From the NCBI GenBank assembly GCA_964464175.1, contig CAYXFD010000012.1:1-64000 (forward strand): a DNA stretch of 64,000 bases, in the 5' to 3' direction. The notes below the pieces were generated by a model. It had not been told where the DNA came from. It made no database searches and saw only the letters and a program-made list of their open reading frames with translations. Position 1 is the first letter of the stretch. Each line of letters starts with the position of its first letter. Source of the DNA: CAYXFD01 sp964464175. Lineage in GTDB: Bacteria; Cloacimonadota; Cloacimonadia; Cloacimonadales; JAJBBL01. Both the position numbers and the translations under genes were made by a program. Shown here piece by piece: positions 36,849 through 44,689 of the stretch.

Positions 36849-37637
36849 ATGGCTAATTTTAACGCTCCGGAGAACATTGCTGAAGCTGTTATTGAAAAAG
36901 TCGGTACAAAAAAATGCCAATTAGGAATGCTGCAGGTAATTATCTTGGGGATTCTGGCAGGCGCTTTTATCGCTTTTGGTGCTCAATTAGCAACGAGAGT
37001 GATGACAGGTATCGAATCGTTTGGATTGAGAGTCTTTTTAGGTGGAGCTGTTTTCAGCGTTGGTCTTATGTTGGTTGTAATAGCAGGTGCTGAACTCTTT
37101 ACCGGTAACAATCTGATCATGATGTCTGTTCTGGCTGGGAAAAAGAAGGTCTCAACTATGCTCGGTTATTGGGGTATAGTATATTTTGCTAATTTAGTCG
37201 GTTCACTGCTGATCGTATTTCTGATGTATATGAGCGACATGTTCGACAATGAAATGGTCAGAAATACAGCCACAGGTATCGCCTCTTACAAGGCAGGTTT
37301 ATCATTCGGTGCAGTATTTTTCAGAGGGATACTCTGTAACTGGTTAGTCTGTTTAGCAGTCTGGTTAGCCTTAGCAGCGCACGATATACCGGGGAAAATA
37401 CTGGGTATTTTTTTCCCGATCATGGCTTTCGTTACTTCCGGTTTCGAGCATAGTATCGCTAACATGTATTTTATTCCAATGGGCATGATACTCGATTCTT
37501 CCATCCAGTTTTCCGGTTTGATCAACAATTTGGTTGCTGCTACGCTTGGTAACATAGTTGGTGGTGCCGGTTTTGTTGCCACCTTGTACTATCTCGTTTT
37601 CAGGAAGTGTACTGTTAACATTAATCCGGCGAAATAG
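36849..37637 (+). CDS. formate/nitrite channel, FocA/NirC family
   Basis: Pentameric membrane channel for small monovalent anions such as formate, nitrite or hydrosulfide. The 262-residue protein has about six membrane helices. The family motifs appear as GILAGAFIAFGAQLATRV near residue 35, AGAELFTGNNLIM (about 79-91), RGILCNWLVCLAVWLA (about 160-175) and FVTSGFEHSIANMYFIP (about 197-213), which hold the gating loop and central His. GGAGG lies 6 bases upstream of the ATG. Its neighbours mobA and fdhD point to formate as the substrate, but FocA, NirC and FdhC cannot be separated safely by eye. Confidence 0.9.
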   Translation: MANFNAPENIAEAVIEKVGTKKCQLGMLQVIILGILAGAFIAFGAQLATRVMTGIESFGLRVFLGGAVFSVGLMLVVIAGAELFTGNNLIMMSVLAGKKKVSTMLGYWGIVYFANLVGSLLIVFLMYMSDMFDNEMVRNTATGIASYKAGLSFGAVFFRGILCNWLVCLAVWLALAAHDIPGKILGIFFPIMAFVTSGFEHSIANMYFIPMGMILDSSIQFSGLINNLVAATLGNIVGGAGFVATLYYLVFRKCTVNINPAK

Positions 37638-37660
37638 TTCAACTCATTGACCGAAGAGTA

Positions 37661-38266
37661 ATGACCGGGAATAAGAAGGAATTCCCAATCTCTGCTGCTA
37701 TATTGGCAGGGGGAAAGAACAGCCGGATTGCCACAGAAAAGTCTCTTTTGAGAATCCGGAATATCCCTCTGATCTGTGGTATAGTTGAGATATTGGATCA
37801 GATATTCCCGGAAATCATTATTGTTACGGACAAGGAACCGGTAAAGAAGCAACTGCCGGGTTACATTATAAAAGAAGATATCTTTCGCAATGCAGGTCCC
37901 TTAGCAGGGCTGCATGCAGCTTTGAAAGCGGCATCTAACGATGCCGTTTTCCTTTTTGCCTGTGATATGCCTAACCTCAATCCAATCCTGATAAAGCAAA
38001 TGCTTGCCTCTTACTATTCATCTGCGGATACACCGGCATTGTTGATCCCCAGACATAAATCCGGTTATGAACCACTGCATGCTATCTATTGCCGAACGAC
38101 TCTTCCTTTGATCCAGAGACTTCTCGCAGCAAATGATTTAAAAATCAGCAATCTATATCCATTGGTCAAAACGAGTTTTTTTGATATACCGGAAGCTAAT
38201 CTACCTCTGTTTTATAATATCAATACAAAAGAAGATCTGCAGAAATTAAGGCAAAAGCAGCAGTAA
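37661..38266 (+). CDS. mobA: molybdenum cofactor guanylyltransferase
   Basis: Attaches GMP to molybdopterin to make the bis-MGD cofactor used by formate dehydrogenase and related enzymes. The 201-residue protein has the nucleotidyltransferase start SAAILAGGKNSRI, the NAGPLAGLHAAL segment, FACDMPNL (about residue 106) as the metal-binding Asp motif, and a C-terminal INTKEDLQKL block. The length fits MobA rather than the fused MobAB. It is 23 bases after the FocA-like gene, with fdhD convergent, so this is a formate/molybdoenzyme neighbourhood. Confidence 0.88.
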   Translation: MTGNKKEFPISAAILAGGKNSRIATEKSLLRIRNIPLICGIVEILDQIFPEIIIVTDKEPVKKQLPGYIIKEDIFRNAGPLAGLHAALKAASNDAVFLFACDMPNLNPILIKQMLASYYSSADTPALLIPRHKSGYEPLHAIYCRTTLPLIQRLLAANDLKISNLYPLVKTSFFDIPEANLPLFYNINTKEDLQKLRQKQQ

Positions 38267-38411
38267 AACCTACGTTCTTATTATCAGGGTGTATTAGCAG
38301 AGAGAGACCAACCCACTACATCTATCCTTTTTATAAACTGACTGAATTGGTTTAGAAATATCTCAAAAACAAAGACTAAATCGATACTATACTTTCCGTT
38401 CTCAGCTCCCT

Positions 38412-39200
38412 TCAGAGTTCATTGTTACTAAGAAAATCAGCTAAACCGGTATAGAGATTAAATCTTTTCCCTCGGGCAAAACCGATCAGATATACACCAT
38501 AGTGCCAGGCAAGGGAGATTGCTGTTGAAGTAGGGGCAGATTGCGAAAGGATCATGGGAATATTAAGCCTGATAGCCTTTCGCACGATCTCGGACGATAT
38601 TCTCCCGCTTGTCAGGAGTGAGTAATCACTAAGACTCTTCTGCTTGATAAGAGCTTCTCCGATAACCTTATCAACGGCATTATGACGACCGATATCTTCA
38701 GCATAGTATTCCAGGCTCTCGGACAAAAGAAGACCGGCACTATGCACTCCTCCCGTCTCCCGGAAAAGAACCGAAGACTTTTGGAAAGAACTCATGATTA
38801 AAGGTATGCTGTTCAAAGACAAGGAATTTTTCCGGAAAGCTTTGCGGGCAGAATTCTTTATTATCCCTGAAATCCCGCCTCCGCAACCGGAGATCTTCTC
38901 AGTTGTTGCCAGATAATCAATCAGATCCGATTTCGAGGTCTCTGCTGTTATTTCTATTAACTTTTTCTCTTTATTGTGCCGGATAGCAGTAATAGCGGAG
39001 AGATCACTGACAATCCCCTCGGTAAAGGTAAAGCCGACCCCCAGTTCCATAAGCTTATCGTCCAGACAGGCTATAGAAGCTATCTTTGTCCCATTAACGA
39101 GGACAGTTACCACGGTTTCCCGAACAACAGCATCTGTAAGATACTCAATAACTCCGTTCTCATATCTTACTATCTCCGTCAATAGTCTTTTATCGTCCAT
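38412..39200 (-). CDS. fdhD: FdhD, formate dehydrogenase accessory sulfurtransferase
   Basis: Moves sulfur from a cysteine desulfurase to the molybdenum cofactor so that formate dehydrogenase becomes active. The 262-residue protein has LGVGFTFTEGIV, GGVHSAGL and EDIGRHNAVDKVIGEAL, all family blocks. The sulfur-carrying cysteine loop is SGCGGGISG, so only one Cys (Cys106) is present, where E. coli has a Cys-x-x-Cys. GAGGAG lies 9 bases before the ATG. It converges on mobA with a 145-base gap. Formate dehydrogenase itself is not in this window. Confidence 0.92.
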   Translation of the reverse strand: MDDKRLLTEIVRYENGVIEYLTDAVVRETVVTVLVNGTKIASIACLDDKLMELGVGFTFTEGIVSDLSAITAIRHNKEKKLIEITAETSKSDLIDYLATTEKISGCGGGISGIIKNSARKAFRKNSLSLNSIPLIMSSFQKSSVLFRETGGVHSAGLLLSESLEYYAEDIGRHNAVDKVIGEALIKQKSLSDYSLLTSGRISSEIVRKAIRLNIPMILSQSAPTSTAISLAWHYGVYLIGFARGKRFNLYTGLADFLSNNEL

Positions 39201-39473
39201 ATCCTTCTACTCCTCAGGGATAAGACAAATATAGAGTAGTATTCCTGTCAAAGATATTCAATAAACCGGGAGCGAGCAAGCAGCAATAGCAATCAAACCG
39301 GCTGTATTAATATTTAGCAGGAAGAACTCTTTCCCAAGATCGTTATATTGATTCTGGATTGACATTATTAGCTATATATTGATAAATATTAAGGAAGACA
39401 TTAAATATCTTAATTAGAGCTTGACATAATATTAAGGTTGAGGATTATTGTCTCAGGATTTGAAGGAGGTAAT

Positions 39474-39836
39474 ATGATAAAACGAATTAAGAGGTGTCCT
39501 GTCTGCAACAGAGATTTGCAGATACGTGAGTATTATTGTGCTGAATGTGATATTACCATTCAGGGTAGATTCAATCAAAGCGATTTAGCTTCTCTGACTT
39601 TGGGTCAGCAGGAATTTGTTAAGACTTTTTTGATCAGCCAGGGTAACATCAAAGAGGTTGAGAAGCGGTTAGGTATCTCCTACCCGACAGTGAAGAGCAG
39701 GCTTGCCGAGATAGTGAGATCACTGGAAGCTTCTGACGAACACGACGAGGGCTTGTGTGAATTGTTCGATGAGATTGAACAAGGGAAAATCACTGTGGAA
39801 GAGGCAGTAGCAAAAATCAAGAAAAAGAGGGAGTAA
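39474..39836 (+). CDS. DUF2089-type zinc-ribbon/HTH transcription regulator
   Basis: A 120-residue protein: an N-terminal zinc ribbon (CPVC at about 8-11 and CAEC at about 22-25), then an HTH-like region (about 45-85; QQEFVKTFLISQGNIKEVEKRLGISYPTV as in DUF2089/sigma-4-like HTHs), and a C-terminal motif EIEQGKITVEEAVAKIKK. GAAGGAGGT lies 3 bases upstream of the ATG, so the in-frame leader back to 39438 is not used. It is the first gene of a three-gene unit and most likely regulates it. A TTGACA box at 39421 lies 53 bases upstream. Confidence 0.85.
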   Translation: MIKRIKRCPVCNRDLQIREYYCAECDITIQGRFNQSDLASLTLGQQEFVKTFLISQGNIKEVEKRLGISYPTVKSRLAEIVRSLEASDEHDEGLCELFDEIEQGKITVEEAVAKIKKKRE

Positions 39837-39838
39837 TC

Positions 39839-41092
39839 ATGTTGGAATACAAGAAAGAGATCGAAGTTAAAAAGGGATTACGCGTTACTATTGATACTAA
39901 GGTATCTGAAGTAGAAGTCCGGGTAAAAGAGATTGCTAATGCGGTCATCGAATATCAGTGTAATAGCAGGAAATCAGAGATAAAACCGGAAGATATTTTG
40001 TCAGTTACTTATGATGAAGAGAAAAATGAGTTAAGGATCGAAGAGAAGAAGATAAAAGATAATGTGATGCTCATTAAATCCCGGCTAAGGATAGATCTGC
40101 CGTTCATTGATGAGCTTTCTGCCCGGAGCGAGAATGGTTTACTAGACGTGAATAACATAGAGGGAAGAATACGTCTGGAGAATGAAAACGGAAAGATCAT
40201 ATTAGCAGAAAGCAATGGTTCAGCGGAGATAGTAAACGAAAATGGAATGGTTAAGCTCAATGGTTTTAACGGCAAGCAGTCAGTTAAAACTGAAAATGGT
40301 ATTATAGAGATTGAGAACTGTGACGGGATATTAAAGGCATATAGTGAGAACGGACAGATCCGGGTTTTATCATCCCGACAGGTCCGGGCAGACATTGAAA
40401 CTGAGAACGGTTCCATATTCTATCAGCTTCCTGCATTGGATCGGGGAAATTATAGTTTTAAGAGTGAGAATGGGAAAATTCATTTAGTTGTTCCCTCAGA
40501 ATTAGCCTTCGATTTAGAAGCGGTGAACGAAAATGGAAGTTTCCATATCGGTTTACCCGATAATTACGAAACGAAGTTGAATAAGAAAGAACGAACGGTT
40601 CGGATGGTACGCGGTAATGGTAAAACTAATATTTCTGTCAGGAACGAGAACGGTTCGATAGATATAGTTGATGAGACACCGGGGAAAATCAACGAAAAAA
40701 AGCAGTGGAATGGAAAAGACAAGATCCGTAAAAAAATTCTCATGAGTATCTTTGATGAACCGCTTGACCCGGAGATTCCAGAGTCGCTGGAGAGGCTCAA
40801 ACACAAGGTCAGGGATAAGATGAAAGACATAGGTCTGGCCTTTTCCGATTTCCCGGAAGAGATGTTGGAGAATATAAACAAGATGTTCACATCAAAAGAG
40901 CAGAGAGATTACAACCAGAAAAGAGAAGAGACCGTTTCTGACTCTGAGAAAGAGGAGGAATCCGAAGCGGAAGAGAGAGAGAATCCGGAAACTGATGAGC
41001 TTCTGCAGCGAGTTCTGCAAATGGTTGAAAACGGGACAATTACAGCTGAAGAAGCAGAAAAGCTGATAAATACAATCGACGAGGAGGTTTAG
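39839..41092 (+). CDS. DUF4097-like beta-repeat protein with C-terminal SHOCT-like motif
   Basis: A 417-residue protein without signal peptide or membrane segment. About residues 90-270 hold about nine repeats of roughly 20 residues, each with an ENG turn, predicted to form an adhesin-like or DUF4097-type beta-helix. An acidic and basic linker follows (about 280-385), then a C-terminal helix pair LLQRVLQMVENGTITAEEAEKLI that matches the C-terminus of the preceding regulator and the start of the next gene. Related B. subtilis YvlB-type proteins belong to envelope-stress operons. It starts 3 bases after the regulator stop. Confidence 0.8.
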   Translation: MLEYKKEIEVKKGLRVTIDTKVSEVEVRVKEIANAVIEYQCNSRKSEIKPEDILSVTYDEEKNELRIEEKKIKDNVMLIKSRLRIDLPFIDELSARSENGLLDVNNIEGRIRLENENGKIILAESNGSAEIVNENGMVKLNGFNGKQSVKTENGIIEIENCDGILKAYSENGQIRVLSSRQVRADIETENGSIFYQLPALDRGNYSFKSENGKIHLVVPSELAFDLEAVNENGSFHIGLPDNYETKLNKKERTVRMVRGNGKTNISVRNENGSIDIVDETPGKINEKKQWNGKDKIRKKILMSIFDEPLDPEIPESLERLKHKVRDKMKDIGLAFSDFPEEMLENINKMFTSKEQRDYNQKREETVSDSEKEEESEAEERENPETDELLQRVLQMVENGTITAEEAEKLINTIDEEV

Positions 41093-41482
41093 ATGGAAGA
41101 GAAGAAGAGAATACTCGATATGTTGGCAGAGAAAAAAATTACCAGTGAAGAGGCGATGAGATTACTAACAGCGGTCAATGCAAAGCCGGAATCTGAAAAA
41201 AAGGGCGCACGGTTTTTAAAGATCACTGTATTCGAAAACGACAATGTAAAACCGAAGGTCAATGTTTCTATTCCCATAATGCTGGTCAAATTGGGGGCTA
41301 AAGTAATCCCTAAAGACAAAATGATGCAAACAGAGATCGGTAACAGCAAGTTCGATCTTTCAGGGATTGATTGGGACGAAATATTGAAACTTGCCAGCAA
41401 AGGAGAGATTGGTGATATTTTCAATGCCGATATTGAAGAAGATAGCGGCAAGATGATCAAGGTAAGGATCTATATTGAATAA
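41093..41482 (+). CDS. small SHOCT-like protein, partner of the beta-repeat protein
   Basis: A 129-residue protein. The N-terminus (about 1-28: RILDMLAEKKITSEEAMRLL) repeats the motif found at the C-termini of the two preceding proteins. The remainder is a predicted alpha/beta unit with VSIPIMLVKLGAKVIPK and a second acidic end. No signal peptide is seen. The ATG follows the preceding stop directly (TAG-ATG) and GGAGG lies just before it, so translation is coupled. The exact role is unknown; it could assemble with the beta-repeat protein through the shared motif. Confidence 0.75.
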   Translation: MEEKKRILDMLAEKKITSEEAMRLLTAVNAKPESEKKGARFLKITVFENDNVKPKVNVSIPIMLVKLGAKVIPKDKMMQTEIGNSKFDLSGIDWDEILKLASKGEIGDIFNADIEEDSGKMIKVRIYIE

Positions 41483-41883
41483 CTGCTGTTAAGTATGCTG
41501 TTCAGATAACAAGATTTCCAGAATTAAAGGAAGCAGATTTCTCTTCCTTTCCGGAAAAAGTGTATTGAGCATCTCATTGGAAAACTGATCTTTCCTGAAG
41601 TGTTATGAGACGCAGTATTATCCAGTTAAAGAAGGAGACAGAGAGATAACTGTTTTACTCTCCTCTTTGTTTTCAAAAGTGTCAGGAGATATCGGGAAAG
41701 CTGCCTTAATCAGATCAGCTTCCCGGTATCTCTCTTCTGCAAGTATCCGACAAGCAGCTTATCTAAGGGAGTTACATAGTATGGCGGGTAGGTGGGTATT
41801 CAATATCTGTATCAGGATATCTATCAGTTCTTGACATTTTATTTACTTTTTCTTTTCTTACTTCTACGATTTGGGAGGAAAGA
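41483..41883 (+). other. gene-free gap with three hairpins
   Basis: No gene is seen. Three hairpins follow one another: 41526-41550 (8-bp perfect, AAAGGAAG / CTTCCTTT), 41628-41668 (10 bp with one bulge) and 41686-41732 (17 bp with one G-T pair and one bulged A; ends GAGATA and TATCTC). The first, 43 bases after the stop, may be a terminator. A TTGACA box is at 41831-41836, without a clear -10 box. Confidence 0.55.
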
Positions 41884-42465
41884 ATGCTGAACTGGAGTTA
41901 CTTACAAGAGTATTTAGTTAAGAGACGTCTCAATATTGCTTTTTTAGTAGTTTTTCTTTACATTATCCACAAAATCTTTGATCTCCATGATAAGCCATTC
42001 AGTTTTGACAATGATATGATTGGTTTCGGAGGTTTTATCATCGTTTTGACCGGATTGTTTATCAGGTCCTGGGCAGCCGGAATAATAGCGAAGAATAAGA
42101 AGCTGACGACGGTAGGTCCCTATTCACTCTGGAGACACCCTCTGTATCTTGGTTCATTTCTTTTGGCGGTAGGATTCTGTATTATTCTGAACGATTGGTT
42201 TTTATGGATTATTGTATGTACCTTAGCGTTTTTCCTCTATCATCCCAAAATAAAGAAAGAAGAGAACAAGCTGAGCAGGTTATTCCCGCAGGAATGGAAA
42301 GAGTATAAGAAAAAAACCGGGTTTCTTATCTGGCAGGAGTTTGATCTCCGGAAGATATTATATAGATGGTCACTGAAGCAATGGTTACATCATAAAGAGT
42401 ATAATGCCTGGCTGGCGGTTACGGTTGTTTTTGTTGTTATTGAGCTTTGGCATTTTTACTTATAA
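41884..42465 (+). CDS. isoprenylcysteine carboxyl methyltransferase-like membrane protein
   Basis: A 193-residue protein with four to five hydrophobic segments and the ICMT/PEMT-type core: GPYSLWRHPLYLGSFL near residue 79 and a C-terminal EENKLSRLFPQEWKEYKKKTG block (about 122-140), which in this superfamily bind SAM and the membrane substrate. Bacterial members mostly have unknown substrates, so this is a methyltransferase family call rather than a specific reaction. GGGAGGAAAGA lies just before the ATG. It is separated from the upstream cassette by the hairpin-rich gap. Confidence 0.83.
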   Translation: MLNWSYLQEYLVKRRLNIAFLVVFLYIIHKIFDLHDKPFSFDNDMIGFGGFIIVLTGLFIRSWAAGIIAKNKKLTTVGPYSLWRHPLYLGSFLLAVGFCIILNDWFLWIIVCTLAFFLYHPKIKKEENKLSRLFPQEWKEYKKKTGFLIWQEFDLRKILYRWSLKQWLHHKEYNAWLAVTVVFVVIELWHFYL

Positions 42466-42637
42466 CGCAATATAGCTAATTATCACTGACTAACAACTAT
42501 TCTCAGAGAACACTCTCTTCCAGTTCCTACAATTCCTGGGGCTTACCTTTTGTTTAATTTTCCCTGAGAATGCTAACCGATACGGGATACTCTGATCACC
42601 CCTCACGCATTTCTGATAATCTATCTCCGGTGAATCC

Positions 42638-43342
42638 TTACTGAATTATCTGAGGATTAGTCTGCCGGGAGGGTGATACATATTGATCACCGGGTAGATT
42701 ATCGACAATCAGCCTGATCGTGGGAGCTTCATTATTGGGATCAATAAGAATCAGCAGCGAATACAACTCCCCCTTTTCAAAATAACTCCGATAATAGAAT
42801 TTCTCGCCTCCACGCTCAACCATCAGGGAGTAGAATCCTTCTTCCAGAAACTCATAACTGCTGGCTTTCTCTTCTCCGGCAAAAACTCTGTCTGACATAG
42901 ATGCATTACTGATTGTAACCGTGATTTTATCCTCAAAAAATGGATCTTTGAAAACCCTCACTCCGCTCATTCCTTTATTGATTACTTTCGGGGTAGTTGC
43001 AGGGAAATAATCAACTTTACTATCGTTGCCGTACAGGATTACCGTATTGAGTGAATCGACAGAAAAACCTATATTCGGAATATCTTCAGTTGTGGAACTA
43101 TCTATACTGATATGGATATTTTTTGTCGATCTTCCATGAGTTAATATGAAGTACTCACTGCTCATTCCATAAGGAAGTTCATAGGGTATTTTGTAGTCAT
43201 TTATTGTGATAATAAGAGGATCATTATATGCAGTCAAATTAAGCAATCTTAACTCGGTCTGCTTTCTCCGGTAGTTAACCAGCACCGATACTACTGCTGC
43301 TAAAATCAGAAGCAGTAAAAGGGTGTAAATTATCTTTTTCAT
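42638..43342 (-). CDS. membrane-anchored beta protein, DUF4397-like
   Basis: A 234-residue protein with one N-terminal transmembrane segment (about 4-24) and an extracytoplasmic beta-rich part. There appear to be two related halves, each starting with a strand such as LRLLNLTAYNDPLIITIND or VRVFKDPFFEDKITVTISN and followed by Gly/Tyr turns, resembling DUF4397 domains. The similarity is judged by eye only. It lies downstream of rodA on the same strand and may be co-transcribed with the cell-shape genes. The role is unknown. Confidence 0.6.
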   Translation of the reverse strand: MKKIIYTLLLLLILAAVVSVLVNYRRKQTELRLLNLTAYNDPLIITINDYKIPYELPYGMSSEYFILTHGRSTKNIHISIDSSTTEDIPNIGFSVDSLNTVILYGNDSKVDYFPATTPKVINKGMSGVRVFKDPFFEDKITVTISNASMSDRVFAGEEKASSYEFLEEGFYSLMVERGGEKFYYRSYFEKGELYSLLILIDPNNEAPTIRLIVDNLPGDQYVSPSRQTNPQIIQ

Positions 43343-43417
43343 CTTCCGAACCTGCGGCTGTCACTCTCTGTTATTTTTCTCAATGATAATTAGTATGCTT
43401 GAATGCATTAGAAAAAC

Positions 43418-44647
43418 TCAACGGATGAAACTCTTTTCTGTTAAATATTTCATGATAATCCCCACAGCAGCAGTGTTTGTTACCAGACTGGATCCTCCGT
43501 AACTGACGAAGGGAAGAGGAAGGCCTGTGGTAGGAAAGATTCCCAGATTAATCGCAATATTTATAACCGTCTGGGCCGCGATCATTACTATGATTCCCAT
43601 AATGACCAATCTCTGTTCTTTATCGCTGATCGAATTCAAGGTTTTGATCAGTCTGATAATAAAGAAATAGAAGATCAGAATCAAGAGCATAGAACCCAAA
43701 AATCCGAACTCTTCTGCGATTACGGAAAAAACGAAATCGGTGTGTCTCTCCGGGAGAAAATTCAGATTCTTCTGCGTACCTTCCAGAAAACCCTTACCCT
43801 GCAACATCCCAGAACCAATAGCGATCCTTGATTGGATTGCCTGATAACCTGCACCCAAAGGGTCACGAGTTGGATCAAGAAAGCTGAGTATCCGGTTTTG
43901 CTGATATTCTTTAAGGCCATTCCAGAGGAAAGGGACCATAAAGAAGATGAAAGTATTGATAACTCCGGCAAAGCATAGTGCTATCCAGGATAAGTTTTGT
44001 TTATAGAGAACGAAGAGGAGTAAAAGAATAAATATGATAAAGGCAGGAATATAGAATGATGATACTATTGCCACAAAGGGGCTCAGAGATAACACAAGCC
44101 AATAGTCTGAGAGATCGGATAAAGCTAAGACACCAAATATAATTGCTCCGAAGATTACTGCTGAGCCCAGATCGGGTTGAATAAGTAAGAGCAGAATAGG
44201 GGGGATACCGATAAGAACGGTGCGGATAATGATCTGAAAATCCGTAATATAAGGTTTAGCAATTGCCTTTGCCAAGAGCAGGATTGTTGTCAGCTTCGCG
44301 ATCTCAGCCGGTTGAATCTGTAAGGGTCCGATTATTATCCATCTGGTCGCTCCCTTAATTTGGGGCATGGAAAGCACGACTATCAACATCAGGATGTTGA
44401 TAAGATAAGCAGGCAAAATCATTACTTCGAAAAGAGGATACGGAGTTATCAGGATAACAGCAAAGATGATCAGACTGATAATGATCCAGCTTAATTGTTT
44501 AAGATATTCGTTACTGGTATGTCTTTCATCTCCGATTTGAAAGGTGAGAGCCGAATAAACCACGACTACTCCGATCAACATTAAGAGCAGCATGGTTATG
44601 AACAGCCACCAATCATAATAGCGTAATCTCTTCTTTATCTCAAACAT
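43418..44647 (-). CDS. rodA: rod-shape SEDS glycosyltransferase RodA
   Basis: Polymerises peptidoglycan glycan strands during elongation, working with PBP2. The 409-residue protein has about ten transmembrane helices and the SEDS motifs QPAEIAKLTTIL (about residue 112), QPDLGSAVIF (about 159), then GSGMLQGKGFLEGTQ (about 273) and FPTTGLPLPFVSYGGSSLV (about 371) near the C-terminus. Length and order fit RodA rather than FtsW, as does the position right after mrdA. It is the last clearly recognisable shape gene of the minus-strand operon. Confidence 0.93.
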   Translation of the reverse strand: MFEIKKRLRYYDWWLFITMLLLMLIGVVVVYSALTFQIGDERHTSNEYLKQLSWIIISLIIFAVILITPYPLFEVMILPAYLINILMLIVVLSMPQIKGATRWIIIGPLQIQPAEIAKLTTILLLAKAIAKPYITDFQIIIRTVLIGIPPILLLLIQPDLGSAVIFGAIIFGVLALSDLSDYWLVLSLSPFVAIVSSFYIPAFIIFILLLLFVLYKQNLSWIALCFAGVINTFIFFMVPFLWNGLKEYQQNRILSFLDPTRDPLGAGYQAIQSRIAIGSGMLQGKGFLEGTQKNLNFLPERHTDFVFSVIAEEFGFLGSMLLILIFYFFIIRLIKTLNSISDKEQRLVIMGIIVMIAAQTVINIAINLGIFPTTGLPLPFVSYGGSSLVTNTAAVGIIMKYLTEKSFIR

Positions 44648-44689
44648 TTATATAGATCCTGTTTCCGGATTGAAAACCACTGAAAAAGA

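Noticed and set aside
40009..40890. Open frames antisense to the beta-repeat gene
   Set aside because: They arise from the repeated ENG codons, and are Ser/Phe-rich shadows with no family resemblance.
15294..41836. TTGACA boxes ahead of several genes (15294, 17897, 25037, 36790, 39421, 41831)
   Set aside because: None has a -10 box at 16-18 bases, and the hexamer is common by chance in AT-rich DNA. Only the 55970 pair has correct spacing, so only that one is listed as a promoter.
42499..42571. Inverted repeat ATTCTCAG / CTGAGAAT
   Set aside because: The 8-bp arms are 57 bases apart and have no supporting structure, so chance is likely.
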